Shown here: one piece after another, positions 8,529-17,534 of the stretch
Layout: each line of letters opens with the position of its first letter
Numbering within the stretch: position 1 is the stretch's first letter
Assembly (NCBI RefSeq): GCF_014640195.1
Contig: NZ_BMGM01000002.1
Coordinates: 124,001 to 188,000 of the forward strand
Origin: Psychroflexus planctonicus
Lineage (GTDB): Bacteria > Bacteroidota > Bacteroidia > Flavobacteriales > Flavobacteriaceae
Length of the DNA stretch: 64,000 bases
Reading direction: 5' to 3'
Position numbers and translations under genes: made by a program
Notes under the pieces: generated by a model
The model's database searches: none
Told to the model about the DNA's origin: nothing
The model's input: the letters and a program-made list of their open reading frames with translations, nothing else

Positions 8529-9728
8529 TTAAAATATCAATAAGTTTGGATCCCGGTAAGACAAATCAAACCAATCTGCCACAGATTTGTTGGTAGTTAC
8601 GCCATGATAGCAATACAAACCATTTCGTAAGCCAGAATCAAAACGAAGCGTATTTTCCAAACCACCTTCTTCACCAATATGCAGTAAATAAGGCGTAAAA
8701 ATATTACTTATTGATATGGAAGCCGATCTTGCGTATCGGGATGGAATATTTGGCACTCCATAATGAATAACGCCATGTTTGGTTTGCGTTGGCTGGTCGT
8801 GTGTAGTAATTTCTGAAGTTTCAACACAACCACCCATATCTATGCTCACATCAATAATAACCGAATTGCGTTTCATTTTTTCTACCATATTTTCGGTGAT
8901 AATAATCGGCGATCTATTTTTTCCGCGAACAGCACCAATTAGGACGTCTGCTCTTTTTAAAGCTTTTATTAAATTTTTAGGCTGTAGGGTAGAAGTGTAT
9001 AAACTGGACTGTAATTCTTTTTGGATTTTTCTCAATTTGGTAATTGAACTATCAAAAACCTTTACATTAGCACCTAAACCAATTGCTGATTTAGCGGCAT
9101 AAAAACCAACGGTTCCGGCACCTATAATTACAACTTCAGTTGGCGGAACACCGCTGATGTTTCCAAACATTAAACCATTCCCGTTTGAAGTATTTGCCAT
9201 GAGTTCTGATGCAATTAAAACAGCAGATTGTCCTGCAATTTCACTTAAAGCTTCTACTGCGGGATAACTTCCAAACGGATCTTTTATAAATTCAAATGCA
9301 AGTGCTGTAATGCGTTTTTCACCCAATTGTTGAAAATAACTTTTGGAACGGGTTTTTAATTGTAAAGTTGAAATTAAAACCGATCTTGGATTAATCATCT
9401 TAACTTCATCTACCGTTGGTGGCGAAACTTTTAAAATCATAGGGCAGGAAAAAACTTTGGCCGTTTCTTTTGTAATTTCTGCACCTGCTTCGCTGTATTC
9501 TTGATCTGTAAAATTAGCGTGATTTCCGGCACCACTTTCAATTAAAACACGATGTCCGTTGGCAGTTAACGCGCTTACGGCATCGGGCGTTAAACAAACT
9601 CGTTTTTCTTGATACGCCGTTTCTTTAGGTAAACCGATAAACAATTCTCCTTTTATTCGTTCAATTTCTAAGGTTTCTTCCTGTGGTAATAATTCACTTT
9701 TACTAAAAGGAGTTGTGGGTTTATTCAT
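8529..9728 (-). CDS. ald: Alanine dehydrogenase
   Basis: A 399-aa NAD-dependent enzyme that interconverts L-alanine and pyruvate plus ammonia. The N-terminal part has the AlaDH/PNT signature (GLPKETAYQEKRVCLTPDAV near residue 33). A Rossmann nucleotide-binding motif VVIIGAGTVGFYAAKSA lies near residue 200, followed by ADVLIGAVRGKNRSPIIIT and VIIDVSIDMGG. It is ~30 residues longer than the Bacillus type because of an N-terminal extension, which is usual for flavobacterial copies. There is no beta-subunit gene nearby, which argues against transhydrogenase. Confidence 0.93.
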   Translation of the reverse strand: MNKPTTPFSKSELLPQEETLEIERIKGELFIGLPKETAYQEKRVCLTPDAVSALTANGHRVLIESGAGNHANFTDQEYSEAGAEITKETAKVFSCPMILKVSPPTVDEVKMINPRSVLISTLQLKTRSKSYFQQLGEKRITALAFEFIKDPFGSYPAVEALSEIAGQSAVLIASELMANTSNGNGLMFGNISGVPPTEVVIIGAGTVGFYAAKSAIGLGANVKVFDSSITKLRKIQKELQSSLYTSTLQPKNLIKALKRADVLIGAVRGKNRSPIIITENMVEKMKRNSVIIDVSIDMGGCVETSEITTHDQPTQTKHGVIHYGVPNIPSRYARSASISISNIFTPYLLHIGEEGGLENTLRFDSGLRNGLYCYHGVTTNKSVADWFDLSYRDPNLLIF

Positions 9729-9783
9729 TTTGAATAGTTATAAACGAAGCTAAATTTAGAAGAATTTTTAAGCATGGCAAACT

Positions 9784-10209
9784 TTATTTGCAATTTGTTA
9801 GCTGCAAAGCTCTTTTTTCTGCTGATACTAAACTGATTACAATTTTTGTGTATTGCTCGGGTAACAGATTCGGAATTAACTCTGGCCATTCCATCAATTG
9901 CCAATCATTTGTATTTTGAAAGTAATCTTCGAAACCAATATCATAGACTTCTTCTTCGTGGTTAATGCGGTAAAAATCAAAGTGATAAATTGAATTGTTT
10001 TCGGTTTCGTATTGGTTTACAATTGAAAAAGTTGGGCTGCTCACATCGTCTTTACTGCCAAGTAGTTTCACTATTTCTTTGATTAATGTAGTTTTGCCAA
10101 CTCCCATTTCACCATAGAAAAGCATGCTTTTAAATTCTGCATTTGCTATGCATTTTTGGGCTACTTCTTGTAAATTCTCTAAAGTGTAGGTTATGTTAAA
10201 ATCTTTCAT
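9784..10209 (-). CDS. tsaE: tRNA threonylcarbamoyladenosine biosynthesis ATPase TsaE
   Basis: The small P-loop ATPase that works with TsaB/TsaD to make t6A37 in ANN-decoding tRNAs. It has 141 aa, the normal family length. The Walker A motif is GEMGVGKTT (~33-41), followed by SSPTFSIVNQY and the family motif IYHFDFYRI. It begins 1 base after the stop of the upstream methyltransferase gene, so the two are almost certainly cotranscribed. TsaB/TsaD are not in the window. Confidence 0.95.
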   Translation of the reverse strand: MKDFNITYTLENLQEVAQKCIANAEFKSMLFYGEMGVGKTTLIKEIVKLLGSKDDVSSPTFSIVNQYETENNSIYHFDFYRINHEEEVYDIGFEDYFQNTNDWQLMEWPELIPNLLPEQYTKIVISLVSAEKRALQLTNCK

Positions 10210-10210
10210 A

Positions 10211-10924
10211 TTAATCTGTATTAAAAGTTATCCTTGCTAGATAATCGTAATGTGGACCATTCATTATTTTTTCAGCTTTAAAACCATGTAAATCGGCTAA
10301 AAATGCTAAAGATTCAAAATCGATGTACAACCAATTAAAGGGTTTCGATTTAAAGGATAAGTAACTGGTTTGGTATTCCATTTCGCCATAATAAATCGGA
10401 CTATCTTTTACATTTTCTTCTGCATCTTCATATAAATACATCAAGTCTGAAGAATCTAATAAAACTTGTCCATTGGGATTCAAAACTTCTTTGATTTTTT
10501 CGAAAAACGAATTCATATTTTCTAATTTTCCAACAATGCCAATTCCATTCATTAAAAAAAGCAAAGTGTCAAATTTTTGTAATTCTAATTTAAAAAAATC
10601 AATAATATTTGCTTGCTTAATTCCACGTTTTAAGCAGGTTTGTATGGCTTTAGATGAAGTATCTATTGAAGTGATATTCAAGTCTTGTTTTTGTAAATAC
10701 AAGCTATGCGAACCTGCTCCACAACCTACATCAAGTGTTTTTCCTTTGCATAATTGAAGCGCTTTTTGTTCTATTTTAGGCATTTCAGAAAAATGTCTAA
10801 AAAGATAAGAAACAGGAATTTCATCATCTTCAAAGTCGGGAGAATGTACGGTTATTTTAGCTGAATTTGGAGCAGCAAAATAATCTGCAATGGCATTTCC
10901 AAAAACATCATTTTTAATATTCAT
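10211..10924 (-). CDS. Class I SAM-dependent methyltransferase
   Basis: A 237-aa Rossmann-fold methyltransferase with the SAM-binding motif LDVGCGAGSHSLYLQ near residue 65, then ITSIDTS (acidic ribose-binding strand), TLLFLMNGIGIVG and a C-terminal beta region. The substrate is unknown; small-molecule, lipid or protein targets are possible. It is translationally linked to tsaE (1-base gap) and is transcribed divergently from the Cys-cluster gene at 10960. Confidence 0.85.
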   Translation of the reverse strand: MNIKNDVFGNAIADYFAAPNSAKITVHSPDFEDDEIPVSYLFRHFSEMPKIEQKALQLCKGKTLDVGCGAGSHSLYLQKQDLNITSIDTSSKAIQTCLKRGIKQANIIDFFKLELQKFDTLLFLMNGIGIVGKLENMNSFFEKIKEVLNPNGQVLLDSSDLMYLYEDAEENVKDSPIYYGEMEYQTSYLSFKSKPFNWLYIDFESLAFLADLHGFKAEKIMNGPHYDYLARITFNTD

Positions 10925-10947
10925 GTTTCACAATTAAAGCCTTGTTG

Positions 10948-10955
10948 TATCTTTG
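10948..10955 (+). promoter_or_regulatory. TAnnTTTG -7 element (TATCTTTG)
   Basis: The sequence matches the Bacteroidetes sigma-ABfr -7 consensus. It ends five bases before the ATG of the Cys-cluster gene at 10960, so the transcript would start at, or within a few bases of, the start codon. This suggests leaderless translation, and it argues against a start upstream of 10960. Confidence 0.6.
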
Positions 10956-10959
10956 CAAC

Positions 10960-11454
10960 ATGCAAGATATATTGAACAATTTACCGGATAAAGCTAGTAA
11001 AGAACGCAAAGCCAACAAAAAATTTTTCGCGAAGTTACGAAAGAAATCACCTAAAAATTTAGACTTGATTATGCAAGATTTGCATGAAGAGACGTTTAAT
11101 GAAATAAACTGCTTAGAATGTGCCAATTGCTGTAAAACAACAGGTCCGCTTTTTACTGGAAAAGATGTAGATAGAATTGCCAAATTCTTGAAGATGAAAC
11201 CCAAAGATTTCGAAAATAAATATCTACAAGTAGATGAAGAAAATGATTTAGTTTTAAAAAGTTTACCTTGTTCATTTCTTGCAGAAGACAACAAATGTTT
11301 AATTTACGAAGTAAGACCTAAAGCCTGTGCTGAATTCCCGCATACAGATCGAAAAAAGTTTCATCAAATATCGCATTTAACCTTAAAAAATGTGGCAATT
11401 TGCCCAGCAGCCTTTGAAATTGTAGAGAAAATGAAAGCTAGTGTAAAGGTTTAA
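10960..11454 (+). CDS. YkgJ-family cysteine cluster protein
   Basis: A probable metal-binding protein of 164 aa with the CxxCxxCC-type cluster: INCLECANCCKTTGP near residue 50, LPCSFLAEDNKCLIYEVRP near 105, KACAEFPH, and a final ICPAAFEI. These cysteines are the usual Zn or Fe-S ligands of UPF0153/YkgJ proteins; the biochemical role is unsettled. I chose ATG 10960 because the promoter element ends at 10955 and the protein then begins MQDILNNLP. Upstream non-ATG codons in the frame would lie inside the promoter. It converges with the OmpA-family gene, with only two bases between their ends. Confidence 0.88.
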   Translation: MQDILNNLPDKASKERKANKKFFAKLRKKSPKNLDLIMQDLHEETFNEINCLECANCCKTTGPLFTGKDVDRIAKFLKMKPKDFENKYLQVDEENDLVLKSLPCSFLAEDNKCLIYEVRPKACAEFPHTDRKKFHQISHLTLKNVAICPAAFEIVEKMKASVKV

Positions 11455-11456
11455 AT

Positions 11457-12668
11457 CTATTTTCTAACTACATATTTAATATCCAATCTTCTGGCTTCAG
11501 CTAAATTTTGTGCATCGTAGTCTATGCCGCGATAATCGGTAAGTATTCGTTCAGGAGCAATGCCTTCTTGCATTAATTTCATTTTTAAAGCCAAAGCTCG
11601 CTGCATAGATATTTGCTGATTATAATCTTCATTGCCTGTTTTACTAGCGTATCCAGCAATCAGCACATCAATTTTAGTTTCATTATTCAATTGCTGAACT
11701 AAATTGGAAATCAAATTTTGGTATTCTTCTTTAACTTTGGTACTGTTGTTTTCAAAGAAAATCTGTTCAAAATAGCTACCGTATTTGCGTTTTCTAGCTT
11801 CGTAGGCTTCTTGAGCGGAATCTATTTCTTTGGTTTTATCAGCATAAACGGTATCAGATAGGGTGGAAGCAGTTTCAACTTTTTCAACCGCATCTTTTTC
11901 TATTTTATCGTCTAAAACCCGATCTAGTTTAGCATGCAATAAATAAATTTGGTTTTTAAGCGATTCAATTTCTTTGTTATTTTGTGGTGCATTTGTTTTT
12001 GTTACTTCTGTTTGCCTTTTGGTTAAACTGTCTTTTCTCGAAGCTCCATTTAGTTGCAATAAGCTGTCTAATTTTGAATTGGTTTTACTTAATGCATTTT
12101 GTTGTAAAATTTGTAGGGCTAATATTTTAGAGGTATTTCTGTCTTTCCATTTCTTAACAACAACTTCTTCATTTGTTGTGTTATCGCTGCTTTGTTCAAC
12201 AATTACTGGCTCGCTATTTTGAAATTTAAGCTCTTTCAATTGATTCTCAATAAAACTCAACCTTTCTAAAATTTGATTGGTTTCGGAAGTTTTTTCATTG
12301 TTAATACTTCTAGTAGTTTTTGTTTTTACATCAGATTGACTTGTGTTTAAACTATCGATTGTTATAGAAGAAACTTCTTCTTTTTCAGTTGAAGTCAATA
12401 TATTTTCAATCAAATAGGTGAGTGTTTTAACATCTAAAGTGTCAGTTTTAATAATATTGTTTAAACGTCTGATTATTAATTCTTCATCATTAATTTTCGT
12501 GATGGTGTTTTCTATTGGATTTCGCTTCAATTTAAGCTCGTAAAGCTTGTTAGCGAGTTGTTGTATTTTTTCTTCAGAAATAACAATTTCACCTTCTGAT
12601 GTTTGTCCGTAATTACTTGCAAAGAGCAAAAGACAAAAACTTAACCAAATAATTTTTTCCAATTTCAT
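11457..12668 (-). CDS. OmpA-family outer-membrane/peptidoglycan-binding protein
   Basis: A signal peptide (MKLEKIIWLSFCLLLFASNY, start 12668) leads to a long polar, coiled-coil-prone region (~25-290) rich in Lys, Glu, Thr and Ser. A C-terminal OmpA domain follows (~295-403), with FENNSTKVKEEYQNLIS, VLIAGYASKTGNEDYNQQIS and RALALKMKLMQEGI. That domain normally binds meso-diaminopimelate in peptidoglycan. No N-terminal beta-barrel is visible, so it probably spans the periplasm or sits in it. Divergent, with a ~125-base spacer, to the beta-barrel/coiled-coil gene at 12793. Both combine envelope domains with long coiled coils, so shared function is conceivable. Confidence 0.85.
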   Translation of the reverse strand: MKLEKIIWLSFCLLLFASNYGQTSEGEIVISEEKIQQLANKLYELKLKRNPIENTITKINDEELIIRRLNNIIKTDTLDVKTLTYLIENILTSTEKEEVSSITIDSLNTSQSDVKTKTTRSINNEKTSETNQILERLSFIENQLKELKFQNSEPVIVEQSSDNTTNEEVVVKKWKDRNTSKILALQILQQNALSKTNSKLDSLLQLNGASRKDSLTKRQTEVTKTNAPQNNKEIESLKNQIYLLHAKLDRVLDDKIEKDAVEKVETASTLSDTVYADKTKEIDSAQEAYEARKRKYGSYFEQIFFENNSTKVKEEYQNLISNLVQQLNNETKIDVLIAGYASKTGNEDYNQQISMQRALALKMKLMQEGIAPERILTDYRGIDYDAQNLAEARRLDIKYVVRK

Positions 12669-12747
12669 TTTGTAAATTTCTAATAAATTACACAAATAAA
12701 AAGTATATTATCACAATTTTATTCAAAAATTAAATCTAGATTGAACT

Positions 12748-12755
12748 TAAATTTG
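12748..12755 (+). promoter_or_regulatory. TAnnTTTG -7 element (TAAATTTG)
   Basis: Matches the Bacteroidetes -7 consensus. It lies 37 bases before ATG 12793, giving a short leader. It supports the 12793 start, since a TTG-like start further upstream would lie next to the element. Confidence 0.5.
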
Positions 12756-12792
12756 CATATTGTGTAATAATCTTCAAAACAATTTTAATCAT

Positions 12793-14772
12793 ATGAAACG
12801 ACTTTTACTAGTTTTCCCATTTTTATTATTTCAAACCTTATCTGCTCAAGTAGAGGATATCAGTTTTACATTAACGCCAACAGCTGAATATGTTTGGTGG
12901 GATGACCAATCTGGACTGGCAAATGACTTTCTATATGGTGGAAAAGTAGGTTTTGGATTTGGAGAATACCTTGAATTAAGCGGTATTTTTCAAACTTCTA
13001 ATAACTTGGAAACCGATTTATCTTCATTTGGTTTTTCTAACTTTTCAAATAATACCTTCGAAGCTCAAAACCTAACACTTACTAGATATGGTGGAGAATT
13101 AAAAATTAATTTTTCTAATGGTGTTTTTAGTCCGTATATGACTTTAGGTACGGGAATTCAAAATATTGAATTAAACAACACTAATTTTGAACAAATTTAT
13201 GCCGGAGCTGGCTTAGGCTTACGTCTAGCACTTTCCGATAGAATAAATTTGCTATTTGAAGGAAGAACAACGGGCTTTAATATAGATGCGGCCAATAATT
13301 TGCTTTCTGATGCAAATCAAAATGATTATGATGTAAACCCTACTAATTATTCTAAAGAAGAAACTTTAAATTTAGGCGCTTCGGCTGCCTTACAAATTTA
13401 TTTAGGCGGTAGAAAGCCTGGAGAACTATCTGAATTAGACAAAGCTTACTTAAAAAAATATAGTGGTGGTTTTCAAGGCTGGAGCTGGGTGTTTGAGCCA
13501 AGTTTAGCCTATGTAGATTTCGATTCCAATTCATTTTACCGCGAAGCTTGGATGGCTGGTGGTTATTTTGGTGTAGATTTTACTGATTTTGTAGGTGTTC
13601 GCGCTTATTATTTTCAAGCTTTAGAAGATGAAAAAATTACAGCAGATTTAGACCGATTAAGCACGTATGGTTTAGAATTTAGAGCAAAACTAAACGATGG
13701 TCGTGGCGTAAATCCTTACCTAATTCTTGGTGGAGGATACTTAACTGCACAATCTGATTATGTTGGAAGAGTTGGCGGTCTAGGAGCTCAGAGTACTGGT
13801 TTTGCAAATGCAGGATTGGGATTAGATATTCCGTTAGGAAGAAACTTTTTAATTACCGGCGGCGCTCGCGCAATGGCAACATCTACTGCAGAAGTATCTA
13901 ACCCAACTGGACCAGATGTATTACAAACGCACGTAATGTATAATTTTGGAGTTAAAATTCAAATTGGTAAAAAACCAGATAATCCAGAAGAAGTTTCAGA
14001 AAAGCAAACCACTGAGCTAGATACTTTAGATAAAGAAATGACTGATGAAGATGAAAAAAATTATCAGCGAATTCGTACTTTGATTAAAGAATATCAGGAA
14101 GAGCTAAATGAACTCAACCAAGAAATTGAAAAAGCATACGAGCAAAACAATACAGAAAAAGCAATTGATTTGTTGGAAGAGAAAAAGCGTGTTTCTAAAG
14201 AACTACGAGAAGTAGAAAAATTAGAGCGTATGTATAACAAAAAAGGTTTCGAAAATCAAGGAGAATACTTAAAAATGACTCCAGAAGAATTTGAGAAATT
14301 AATCGATCGTATACTAAAAGGAATTGATCAAAAGTACAATGAAGAAACAACGCAGCAAGTAAAAAAAACAAACAATAATGTTGAAAATGGTGCACTAACT
14401 AAGCAAATTCTTGAATTGCGTAAAGAAATTGAAAAGCAAAATCAGATAGCTAAAGAAGAAAATGCAAAAAAGCAAGATGAAGTGAGTGAAGCTAAATCTA
14501 AAGAAACCGACTCATCAAACGCCAATGAAAAAGCAGAAAAAGAGTTGGAATTAATCTTAGAAAAAAACAACAAACAACAGGAAGAAATGGATCAGCGCAT
14601 GAAAGAGCTTGACCAACGCATTGAAACTTTCAATAAAAAATTAGAAGAGCAACAAAAAGCGAGAGATAAAGAAGCTGCTGACAAAGAAGCGCAGAAAGAT
14701 GAAAAAGAGCCAGTTAAAGAAAAAAGTACGGAAGAAGAAAACAAAACTGATTCAGAAAATAAAGAAAATTAA
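12793..14772 (+). CDS. Outer-membrane beta-barrel protein with long C-terminal coiled coil; probable frameshift near 3' end
   Basis: A 659-aa protein as read. A signal peptide (MKRLLLVFPFLLFQTLSAQ) is followed by beta-barrel sequence in two parts (~20-195 and ~210-390) with repeated Gly-aromatic strands such as NPYLILGGGYL. From ~400 to the end it is a highly charged Lys/Glu coiled coil (for example KQQEEMDQRMKELDQRIETF). The frame stops at 14770-14772, but the next reading frame stays open for about 70 codons with the same Asp/Thr/Lys/Glu character (see the next entry). One missing base in the A-run at 14765-14768 would restore a ~730-residue protein. Function unknown; the barrel suggests an outer-membrane anchor with a long periplasmic or external rod. 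Confidence 0.75.
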   Translation: MKRLLLVFPFLLFQTLSAQVEDISFTLTPTAEYVWWDDQSGLANDFLYGGKVGFGFGEYLELSGIFQTSNNLETDLSSFGFSNFSNNTFEAQNLTLTRYGGELKINFSNGVFSPYMTLGTGIQNIELNNTNFEQIYAGAGLGLRLALSDRINLLFEGRTTGFNIDAANNLLSDANQNDYDVNPTNYSKEETLNLGASAALQIYLGGRKPGELSELDKAYLKKYSGGFQGWSWVFEPSLAYVDFDSNSFYREAWMAGGYFGVDFTDFVGVRAYYFQALEDEKITADLDRLSTYGLEFRAKLNDGRGVNPYLILGGGYLTAQSDYVGRVGGLGAQSTGFANAGLGLDIPLGRNFLITGGARAMATSTAEVSNPTGPDVLQTHVMYNFGVKIQIGKKPDNPEEVSEKQTTELDTLDKEMTDEDEKNYQRIRTLIKEYQEELNELNQEIEKAYEQNNTEKAIDLLEEKKRVSKELREVEKLERMYNKKGFENQGEYLKMTPEEFEKLIDRILKGIDQKYNEETTQQVKKTNNNVENGALTKQILELRKEIEKQNQIAKEENAKKQDEVSEAKSKETDSSNANEKAEKELELILEKNNKQQEEMDQRMKELDQRIETFNKKLEEQQKARDKEAADKEAQKDEKEPVKEKSTEEENKTDSENKEN

Positions 14773-14981
14773 AACTCAGTAAAGCAAAACACAAAACGGA
14801 CACTTCAAATGATAATGCTAATGAAGACGAATCTAAGGATGTAAAAACCCAAGAAGTAGAACTAGACAAAACTGATACGGATACAAATACAAATTCTACT
14901 GAACTAGGAGATGCAGCTTCAACAAGAAAAGTTTTAATAAAAAGTGACGATGGAGCGGCTAATGTGGGAACTGTTGTTTAA
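14763..14981 (+). pseudogene. Out-of-frame C-terminal tail of the preceding gene
   Basis: In the frame with codon starts divisible by three, translation is open from 14763 (after a stop at 14760-14762) to TAA at 14979-14981. It reads KAKHKTDTSNDNANEDES, later TRKVLIKSDDGAANVGTVV. Its composition continues the upstream coiled-coil tail, which carries the similar stretch KETDSSNANEKAEKE. There is no start codon or promoter of its own. The simplest reading is a one-base deletion (or sequencing error) in the A-run at 14765-14768. Programmed frameshifting is possible, but no classical slippery heptamer is in frame. The rest of the 14982-15151 spacer shows nothing else clear. Confidence 0.6.
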
Positions 14982-15151
14982 ATTTTACATGTTGAAGGAG
15001 AAGTCAACGAAAAATTTAATTTGTTAATAGGTTCTTCTGTTAATTTGTTTAATGGAAGGGTTTTTTGTAGATTTATACCGAAAATATATTAGAAAACAAT
15101 ATCTTTCTGTTCGTTTTAGATTATCATTTTAAACATATAAAAATAATTACA

Positions 15152-15583
15152 ATGAAAAACAAAATTTACACACTTAGCACGATTTTACTAATTTCATTAT
15201 TCTTTTCTTGTTCAAGCGATGATGATGGGGTTAGTATTTCGCAAGCATCAAGAGATTTACGCGGTAATTGGGAGTTAACTCAAATTATTGAAAATAATGC
15301 CCCAATAGCTGATATTCCTTGTAACCAAAGAAGAGAGTTTAGATTTAACCAAGATTTTTCGTATTCAGAAGATACATATGCAGGTTCTGATCCTGATAAC
15401 TGTTCTCTAGCCGCTACTTTTAATGGTGAGTGGGAAAATATTGAAGAAGATATGGTTTTAACTCTAAGACGGGCAGGTTCAGAAAGTACCGAAAGTTTTG
15501 CCATCACATTTAGAAACAATAAAACTGAATTTGATGTAGTTAAATCTTCAGGTAGAACACTTACTTATGAAAAAATTAATTAG
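15152..15583 (+). CDS. Lipocalin-like lipoprotein
   Basis: A 143-aa lipoprotein with a signal and lipobox ending FFSC (Cys20), followed by a Ser/Asp linker SSDDDG. Such a linker is common for surface lipoproteins in this phylum. The mature part is a small beta-sheet domain starting LRGNWELTQI and continuing through FRFNQDFSYSED and TFNGEWENIE, the layout of flavobacterial lipocalin-like domains. Ligand unknown. It is monocistronic: a hairpin terminator follows at 15611. Confidence 0.75.
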   Translation: MKNKIYTLSTILLISLFFSCSSDDDGVSISQASRDLRGNWELTQIIENNAPIADIPCNQRREFRFNQDFSYSEDTYAGSDPDNCSLAATFNGEWENIEEDMVLTLRRAGSESTESFAITFRNNKTEFDVVKSSGRTLTYEKIN

Positions 15584-15610
15584 TTTTTTATAATTTCAGC
15601 ATTATTACAT

Positions 15611-15642
15611 AAAAGCCATCTCATAATTGATTTGGCTTTTTT
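15611..15642 (+). terminator. Rho-independent terminator after the lipocalin-like gene
   Basis: The stem AAAAGCCA (15611-15618) pairs with TGGCTTTT (15633-15640), with a 14-base loop and further T bases to 15642. It lies 27 bases after the stop. Confidence 0.7.
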
Positions 15643-15771
15643 GTTTCAATACAAATTAATTTTCTGTTTTCTTCATTATTTTAGAATCACATTTACAAAG
15701 ATCTTGATGAGTTTTCCTGTAATCATTCACAATACGCCTAAAACAATATATCTTTAAACCAAAATTTTCAA

Positions 15772-17418
15772 ATGACATTTAAAAGAATTTCCCTGAAATC
15801 AATATTATTAGCCTTTATATTCATTTTAATTTCTTGTACATCTAAACAAGAAGTAGACCTTATTATTTCTCAAGCTCAAATTTATAGTGTAGACCAAGCT
15901 TTTTCAACTCAAGAAGCCATGGCGATACATCAGGGTAAAATTCTTGCAATAGGAAGCAATGAAGATATTTTAGCGCAGTATTCATCATCAAATCATCAAC
16001 AAAAAAAAGGACAATTTATATATCCTGGTTTAATTGATGCACACGCACATTTGTACAATTTAGGAATGCAAATGCAGCAAGTAAATTTGACAGGATTCAA
16101 AAGTTTTGATGAAGTTATACAACGTATTCAAGCTTTTCAACAGAAAAATAACAAAAAATACATCATTGGTCGGGGTTGGGATCAAACCAAATGGCCTTCT
16201 CAAGATTTTCCTACTAAAGATACTTTAGATGTGCTTTTTCCAGACACACCAATAGCTTTATCAAGAATAGATGGTCATGCTATGTTGTGTAATACTAAAG
16301 CACTAGAATTGGCTAATATTGATGAAGAAACAGAAGTTTCTGGTGGAGCAATTTTTAAAAATGAAAAAGGAGAATTAACGGGAGTTTTAATAGATAACCC
16401 GATGCAAATGGTTTTTGAAAGCTTTCCAGAAGTAACTTCACAAGTAATTGAAAAAGCTTTAACTGAAGCAGAAAAAGTTGCTTTATCTTATGGTTTGACC
16501 ACAATTTCTGATGCAGGTTTATCCAGAAATGTAATTGAAACCATCGATCGTTTACAACAAGAAGACAAAATGAAAATTAGGCTGTATGCAATGGTGAGTA
16601 ACAATGCAGCAGATTTAGATTATTACTTATCTAAGCCACCATACAAAACCGAACGCTTAAATGTGCGCTCTGTTAAAGTATATGCGGATGGTGCTTTAGG
16701 TTCGCGTGGTGCAGCATTAAAAGAACCTTATTCTGACCACGAAGGTCATTTTGGAAGTATGGTAATTGGTCATGATGAGTTTTCAAAATTAGCAAAACGA
16801 ATAGCCAAAACAGAATTTCAAATGAATACGCATGCCATTGGAGACTCAGCCAATATAAGCGTTTTAAAAACCTATCAAAAACTAATTGGTAACCAAGAAA
16901 ATAGACGTTGGAGAGTTGAGCACGCACAGGTATTAGGTAATGACGATTTTTCATATTTCAGTAAAAATATTCTTCCTTCTGTTCAACCTACTCATGCAAC
17001 AAGCGATATGTATTGGGCAGAAGACAGATTAGGAAGCGAGCGAATTAAAAATGCGTACGCATACAAAAAATTACTTGATCAAGTAGGAATTTTACCTTTA
17101 GGCACTGATTTTCCAGTAGAAAAAGTAAGTCCGATGCTTACCTTTTATGCAGCAGTAAGCAGGCAAGACACAAATGCATATCCAAAAGGTGGTTTCCAAC
17201 CACAAAATGCCTTAAGTAGGGAAGAAGCTTTACGCGGAATGACCATTTGGGCAGCATATTCTAATTTTGAAGAAGATGAAAAAGGCAGTTTAGAAAGCGG
17301 AAAATTTGCAGACTTTATTGTTTTAAATGAAGACTTAATGCAAGTTGACTTAAAAAAAGTGCCTGATTTAGAAGTTATTGAAACATTTATTAATGGCGAA
17401 AAAGTCTACGATCAATAA
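15772..17418 (+). CDS. Amidohydrolase family lipoprotein (YtcJ-like)
   Basis: A 548-aa metal-dependent hydrolase of the amidohydrolase-3 group. It starts with a lipoprotein-type signal (FIFILISCTS, Cys22). Family features: YPGLIDAHAHLYNLG (~82-96) with the first metal histidines, VKVYADGALGSRGA (~303), NTHAIGDSAN (~354) and RVEHAQVLG (~383). An Asp in PLGTDFPVE (~446) fits the last metal ligand. The C-terminus returns to the small beta domain (LESGKFADFIVLNEDL). Members cleave N-acyl or amide bonds, but the natural substrate is usually unknown. It is probably in the periplasm. Confidence 0.88.
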   Translation: MTFKRISLKSILLAFIFILISCTSKQEVDLIISQAQIYSVDQAFSTQEAMAIHQGKILAIGSNEDILAQYSSSNHQQKKGQFIYPGLIDAHAHLYNLGMQMQQVNLTGFKSFDEVIQRIQAFQQKNNKKYIIGRGWDQTKWPSQDFPTKDTLDVLFPDTPIALSRIDGHAMLCNTKALELANIDEETEVSGGAIFKNEKGELTGVLIDNPMQMVFESFPEVTSQVIEKALTEAEKVALSYGLTTISDAGLSRNVIETIDRLQQEDKMKIRLYAMVSNNAADLDYYLSKPPYKTERLNVRSVKVYADGALGSRGAALKEPYSDHEGHFGSMVIGHDEFSKLAKRIAKTEFQMNTHAIGDSANISVLKTYQKLIGNQENRRWRVEHAQVLGNDDFSYFSKNILPSVQPTHATSDMYWAEDRLGSERIKNAYAYKKLLDQVGILPLGTDFPVEKVSPMLTFYAAVSRQDTNAYPKGGFQPQNALSREEALRGMTIWAAYSNFEEDEKGSLESGKFADFIVLNEDLMQVDLKKVPDLEVIETFINGEKVYDQ

Positions 17419-17534
17419 ACAAACTGAAATGCGAATGGCGTTCAATTAAGACTTTCTAAAAAAAACTATCAATTTTTTTCATAATTATGAAACTTAGCAT
17501 TTTTTTATATAGATTTGTTAAAAACGAATATACA

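Noticed and set aside
10914-11294. 126-codon frame opposite the Cys-cluster gene
   Set aside because: Reverse strand of a gene with strong Cys motifs; rejected as a shadow.
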